From NCBI GenBank assembly GCA_028023455.1, contig JAQFVV010012446.1:6017501-6081500 (forward strand): a stretch of 64,000 bases of DNA, written 5' to 3'. A program made the position numbers and the translations under genes. Shown here one piece after another: positions 59,290 through 64,000 of this stretch (positions within the stretch are counted from its first letter, which is position 1; each line of letters begins with the position of its first letter). A model generated the notes under the pieces. That model searched no databases. It was given only the letters and a program-made list of their open reading frames with translations, and was not told the DNA's origin. This stretch comes from Epiperipatus broadwayi. Taxonomy: Eukaryota > Onychophora > Udeonychophora > Euonychophora > Peripatidae.

Positions 59290-60308
59290 ACTTTTCTGTT
59301 CTAAGCGTTCAAAACATCTATATATATTATAATTAAAATAAATAAAAATTAAAGAATATAAGCTATCTCTTAGTTTATTTTATTAATAATATTTAGTCAA
59401 TTTTGCTTTAAACAATTTTTATTAATTTTAAAAACTTGTTATATATATATATATATATAGTGGAGGTGTAAAGTATCTTGTATCTAATTACACAATTTCT
59501 ATTATACGCTATCCTAAGAAAATTATAAATAAACAAAAAAAAAATTATTAAAATTCACAATTTTTATATTTGACAGCCACCATATGTGATTATATATACA
59601 ATATTAATAAAATTTCTTCAGTTTATTTTGAAAGCGCAGTTTTATTCTTCCTTTATTATACTTTTCAAATTTGATATGTTGTAATTTGTGTAATAAAATA
59701 TTTGAGGATAGCGCTAAAAGTTTTACAAAATTTTTGAATTTATTAAAAGTTGAAACTTTTAAGAATGTTAAAATAATTAGAAGGATCCTAATTTTTTGAT
59801 TATATAAGAGAAAAAAGTTATTGAAAAAAAAATGCCTATAACATTTAATTCTACGAAAATCAGAATTTCGTTATTTTAAAAACAAAAATATGATAGTTAG
59901 TTTTTCTTACTTATTTTTTTGCTTCGGTGAATGCATGAATAAACACAGACTCAGTAAAATCTATGTAAATGTGTCCCCTCAATTTATTATTAATATCTAT
60001 TTTTAAAATTTTGTTTATACTATAATCTTGATTTATATTACTACTTTACATGTAAAAAAAGTGTCTGTGTTATATATATATATGTATATGTACGTATTAA
60101 AAGTATTCGCAATTCAATAATTAATATATATTCTATTATAATCACTGTTAAGCAACAAAATGGTTCTTGGAACAAAATATTGCATGGTTCACAACTTTAT
60201 TGTATTATTTTAATTATATTTGTATGTAAAAATATAATTATTAATAAAACTATTATACTTATAAAAATTAAAGTAGTCATAATTCTATGTGGTCTAATTT
60301 TTTGATAG
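59290..60308. other. AT-rich sequence upstream of the F-box exon
   Basis: TA microsatellites at 59441-59458 and near 60075, and A or T runs. If the candidate first exon is right, this is the end of the first intron. Confidence 0.35.
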
Positions 60309-60329
60309 ATTTGTTCACAGTGCTGAAAG

Positions 60330-61106
60330 ATGAAGATTCCTGAAGGACCAATCCCTGTTTTTGAAAATGGCAGAACATTTCACAGACAATGTGATTTGCC
60401 CTGTACTTCAAAACTCAGAAATGTAAGGAGTTCACAAAATTCTGGGAGAAAAAAGCAGAATAAGAATGGAGCTAAAGAACCAACTAAAGATGTAAAAGAG
60501 TGTTGTGACCCACCATCTGTTCACGAATCTTCTGCAAATGAGAAAAATGAAACTAATAAATGCGAAGTAATTCATTTTGATGAAGAAAGCAATTCTGTTG
60601 ATAGCAAAGAGATTGAAAAGTTAATAAACATTCTCACTGTTGAACTTAAATCTCAAAATGATGAGCCTATTGCCGAAGTTGATAACAAATATTCAATGAT
60701 TCCCACATGTAAGAAAAAAGAACTGCCTCCTGACCAAAAGGAAATTGTGGATAGTATTTGTACAAAAGAAAAGAATGACCCAAATTTGAATTTACAGACT
60801 AATTTGGAAACTAATAAAATAAAAGTGGAAATTATTGAAATGCCACGAATGTCTAACAGTCAAAATAAGATAAGTGAACATAAAAGAAAAAAAACAAATT
60901 TACAAAAAACTGATTGTTTGAACAAAGTAAAGACGGAAAAGCAGATTATATCTAAAAAAGGAAAACGAATACCTTCTAAAGGAGATTTGGCAAAAAAAAG
61001 TAGTAAGCAACAGCAAAAGGTTTGTCATATTTTGGATCTTCCTAATGAAATTCTCACCAAAATATTAAAATATTTACCATATTTTGAAATAGGAAAATAT
61101 CGTCTT
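60330..61106 (+). CDS. FBXO28: F-box protein, FBXO28-like, first coding exon
   Basis: This exon has 259 codons. The ATG at 60330 is the start because an in-frame TGA lies at 60324-60326, before which there are acceptor candidates ending at 60308 or 60320. Residues 1-230 are lysine-, asparagine- and glutamate-rich and look disordered, with basic clusters (GRKKQNKNG, HKRKKTNLQK, KKSSKQQQK). The F-box begins near residue 234 (ILDLPNEILTKILKYLPYFE) and is split by the intron after KYRL at the donor gtaagt. F-box proteins are the substrate-recognition subunits of SCF (SKP1-cullin-F-box) ubiquitin ligases. The identification rests on the next exon. The N-terminal part is much longer than in vertebrate FBXO28 and is not recognised. 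Confidence 0.85.
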
Positions 61107-61187
61107 GTAAGTGAATTTGAATTTAAAATTTTTGTTCATCTTTCTGCTCTTGCATAGGTAATTTTTAATTTTATATTGCAATTTTAG

Positions 61188-61436
61188 GTCTGCAAACGCT
61201 TTGAAGTTCTTGGGGCTGACATTTTAAATAATGGCTTTAAAAGTCTTCAACAGCGACTTTTACATTGGTTTCAGAAAATCAAAAGGAAAATGCCTCGTCG
61301 GGAGTCTGCCCGTCGACATCATCCACTTGCTCGGGAAAGTGATATCATTGAGACATTACATACGAGGTTAACCCTTCTTCAGATGTCATTTGGCAAACAC
61401 ATTGAGAAAAAGCATTGCTGTTTTTTTGCAGGAGAG
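61188..61436 (+). CDS. FBXO28: F-box protein, FBXO28-like, second coding exon
   Basis: Acceptor attttag, donor gtaaag; 83 codons, phase 0 at both ends. It completes the F-box (VCKRFEVLGADILNNGF). It then shows the FBXO28 hallmark MPRRESARRHHPLARESDI, LHTRLTLLQMSFGKHI and HCCFFAGE, lined up with LPRRESERRNHSLARHADI, ETRLSLLNMTFMKYV and LCCFIPGK of vertebrate FBXO28. The conserved continuation (a segment like VIDEIYRVLRYVN) was not found before 64000, so the gene runs off the window with an intron of at least 2.5 kb. In vertebrates FBXO28 acts in an SCF ligase in the nucleus. Confidence 0.88.
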
Positions 61437-61518
61437 GTAAAGTATATTTGGCCATTTTTGTAATTAATTTATGATTTATTTATTTTAAAAAAAAAAATTC
61501 ATGTATGACAGTAATTAA

Positions 61519-62277
61519 ACCACTAAACATCACATACATGATCACCATTCTTTATGATTACACAAGCTGTTTACCCAATGATGTGATGTGATGCATTGTG
61601 ACTTCTCCTTAAACGGAGTCAGGAATCTCTCAGCAACTATGCCCAGAGAAACCTGTTAGCCACTTTACCTTCTATTTCCCATTCTAAGTTTTCCCATATT
61701 CTGCTCCATCCCATTTCCACAACATAATCTTTGTCAACTCTATGGCTTTATATCTAAACCCCCCTTATCTTTTCCCAAACCCAGCATAAAAACCAATAAT
61801 CCACTTTCTGTATAATCCCTTTTTTTCATATTTATTCTTTCATAACTTCATTATTTGTATGTACCCGTTCTGTTTTCAAGCATTTACATTCAATTAACAG
61901 ATGCCTAATATTTTCTATTTCTTTCTTACACAATTTACAGACTAAATCACCCATATTTTTCCATTTGTATGTATATTTTTTTGTTGCTAAAGATCCCGTG
62001 CAAGCCTTAAACAATAAACTACTTTCCTTACTATTATCATATATTAACTCGCACCTAATGTTCTGTTTACCTCTATATAATATTTAAACAGGTGCTAAAC
62101 TCTATACAGTAGCGCCCCTGAATGCAAGCCAGAGTAATTAACGAATGCAAGAAGGTTTGTGCATAAAATCCCTATCTAGTTGGCAGTAGCATCACTCATT
62201 GCAAGCCAAGTTTGTGCATCCATTGATTACTCTGGCTTGCACTGAGTGGCGCTACTGTATGGAGAGTTTAGCTTCTG
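61519..62277 (-). mobile_element. Hairpin-LINE composite: foldback 5' end, reverse-transcriptase C-terminus and shared tail
   Basis: Flanked by a perfect 13-bp direct repeat, TGACAGTAATTAA, at 61506-61518 and 62278-62290. Read on the minus strand, it starts with the same hairpin as the 315-bp elements (aaactctccatacagtagcg at 62270-62251; the arms run to about 62088), but the ribozyme loop is missing. Then comes an open reading frame segment (about 62087-61832), YRGKQNIRCELIYDNSKESS and later LVCKLCKKEIENIRHLLIEC. This is the CxxC...H...C end of a non-LTR reverse transcriptase. Next are about 270 bp of 3' sequence, and last the tail (aagaatggtgatcatg...gatgtttagtggt). It lies in the second visible intron of the F-box gene. 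Confidence 0.72.
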
Positions 62278-62294
62278 TGACAGTAATTAACAAT

Positions 62295-63245
62295 AAGTTA
62301 TTTGTTAAAACTATTACTGTCTTGATATCAAACACTTTTTACAAAACAATAATTGTCTCTGATTTTTGATATGGGTATGACTACCCTTAGTGCATTAAAA
62401 ACATTATTTTTTGGTTGATGCAGCAGTAAAGAGACAAATGGAGTTCAAGATCCATGGATCATAAATTCACCTGTCACTTCCAGTCTCAAACTTCTTAAAA
62501 CTTTCAAACATTAATGCCATTCACTTTTTTATTATTAATTATCATTATGACTGACGAGTGTCTCGTCACAGATTTTTATTTTAAATGAACAAAATAATTT
62601 TTAGAGCAAAATTAAAAGCAAACCAAAAATAAAATTCCAATTACTTATTATTTATTTGTAAAAAATATATATTTTAAGTTTAAAAATGTATTTACATCTT
62701 TTGTTCCAAAGCGTAAGCTTGTGGTTAAGACCTGTAGAGGTCCCTGCCTTCGCATTTTCATGCGCATATTCTTGAGGTTTACAGCCTTAGTAAATATAAC
62801 TATGTAAAGAAAATGAGTTCGTACTGAGATAATTTTGCACATATTGAAAGAAATTAAAAGATCTGAACGTATCAGTGAACAGATAGAATGCTGGATCGAT
62901 TCCTAGGCAATCTTTTCAATTTGGGGGAATAATATATGTTGGGATTTGATGGAATATATTATTTTGTATTTTTTGTTCAAAAAAAAGAATTTTTGTTTTT
63001 TATTGCAAATATTATCTTAACAAAATCATTTATTTTTAGTAATGTAAATAAACAATAGTAATATCATTGACGGCTTTTCCATAAGGACTGCAGGGCTGTA
63101 AACCATCCATCCACCCGTGTAAAAAGAATGCTTTTGTTTAATTATTATTCCTAAATTTGTACACAAGGGTACAAATAGAATACCGACTTTAATTGTTGTA
63201 TTAATGCCTTTGTTTGATATGTGTTCTGTCTTTGTCAGTTCGAGT
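62295..63245. other. Probable intron of the F-box gene
   Basis: No exon resembling the conserved FBXO28 continuation was found. A small perfect hairpin, gacgagtgtctcgtc, is at 62554-62568. Confidence 0.35.
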
Positions 63246-63249
63246 CAGC

Positions 63250-63575
63250 TGATATCGTAGCCCTAACACTGTTTAAGCAATGAGGCAAAAAGGGTATCCG
63301 CAATCTATTTGTAGTGATTTTTTGTCTCTCTTAGATACATGCTCTTTTTGTTTGCACTCTCTGTTAGATGGGCAAAGGATATCGCAGCCAAAGATCTAAA
63401 CATCTCTATTTTTTCAATATAGGTAAAGAAAGCATTCATAATCTGTTTGGGTGATTTTCCTCGTGTGTATATTCATGCTATTTTGGTTTGTTTTCGGGCA
63501 CCATTACGGGCAAAACTTACTGCAACCCAACGATACAACAGTACTTCATAGTATAATAAGGTGTTCATAATCTTC
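63250..63575 (+). repeat. Degenerate tandem repeat, about 135 bp unit
   Basis: Two clear copies (gatatcgtagccctaaca ... gtatccgcaatctatttg at 63252, and gatatcgcagccaaagatct ... cattcataatctgtttggg at 63378) and a fragment of a third (gtgttcataatcttct at 63561). No gene is seen. Confidence 0.4.
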
Positions 63576-64000
63576 TTATATGTGACTATTTACTTCGAAG
63601 ATTCATTTACATTTTCAATCGCTGGTTTGGGTTGTAAAGTATTTCATCTCAGAGTGCGATATCGTGCTGTTGTGTCATTTATATCCATGAACATTTTGCT
63701 ATTTTATTTTCTCTATTTAGGTATTTCAATTTTACGCATTATTTTTACATGTGTTATAGAATATTCATTAAAATTTTATTTATTTCTTTTTCTCAATAGA
63801 AATGAATGATGGAAAGAATTTGGCTAAATATTTGCAATGTAATTAATTTTTCACAACTAGACCTACAAGTAATACTTATAATTAAAGCTTTGGGACATCT
63901 TATACCTGATGTAAAAATATTTCTCGGAGTTCAAAAAGTAGAAAGCAAAGTAACACACAACAATTCAACTCTAACATTTATAATAAACATAACTGATTGT

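Noticed and set aside
62550-62575. CTGACGA followed by a hairpin, like a hammerhead core
   Set aside because: The hairpin gacgagtgtctcgtc includes the core itself and no GAAA follows.
1-64000. CRISPR arrays, operons, ribosome binding sites or rRNA genes
   Set aside because: The genes are spliced and the repeats are of animal type; no regularly spaced repeats or rRNA sequence were seen.

Overview
The window is AT-rich nuclear DNA from an animal. Spliced genes with GT/AG introns of up to 9 kb, tRNA-derived retroposons, non-LTR and LTR retrotransposons and hAT-type elements all point to a metazoan. The two genes are most like invertebrate orthologues. An arthropod (perhaps a chelicerate) or a mollusc would fit, but the sequence alone does not settle it.

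Two host genes lie on the + strand. Positions 3480-20481 hold the last seven coding exons of a class V myosin heavy chain: the second half of the cargo-binding globular tail, ending at a stop codon. The start of the gene lies upstream of the window. Positions 60330-61436 hold the first two coding exons of an F-box protein resembling FBXO28, and its remainder lies beyond the right edge. A CpG-rich patch with a TCGCGAGA motif and a splice donor near 53.24-53.33 kb may be its promoter and untranslated first exon.

The introns and the 40 kb between the genes are filled with mobile-element debris. There are three families of LINE reverse-transcriptase remains, including one almost complete but broken element at 6.9-9.9 kb. 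There is a decayed Ty3/gypsy-like LTR element at 48.6-52.6 kb. Three hAT-like elements have perfect 8-bp target duplications, and a 1.43-kb terminal-inverted-repeat element also has an 8-bp duplication. tRNA-Gly-derived retroposons and many large palindromes complete the set.

The most interesting signal is a family of hairpin (foldback) retroelements of about 315 bp. The loops of these hairpins contain a type I hammerhead ribozyme motif (CUGANGA core, stem II, GAAA, a two-base-pair stem III, then UC). Seven copies can be read, in different states of decay. Paired changes in the stems support the fold. The elements are flanked by 13-15 bp target duplications, which suggests LINE-like integration. 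A related 759-bp insertion at 61.5-62.3 kb has the same hairpin and the same 3' tail, but with the C-terminal end of a LINE reverse transcriptase between them. This suggests that the short elements are internally deleted derivatives of a ribozyme-bearing LINE. The ribozyme loop is found in both orientations relative to the tail. Three further hammerhead-like families occur at 1.1/38.4/49.1 kb, 45.6 kb and 50.7 kb; the last two also lie in palindromes.
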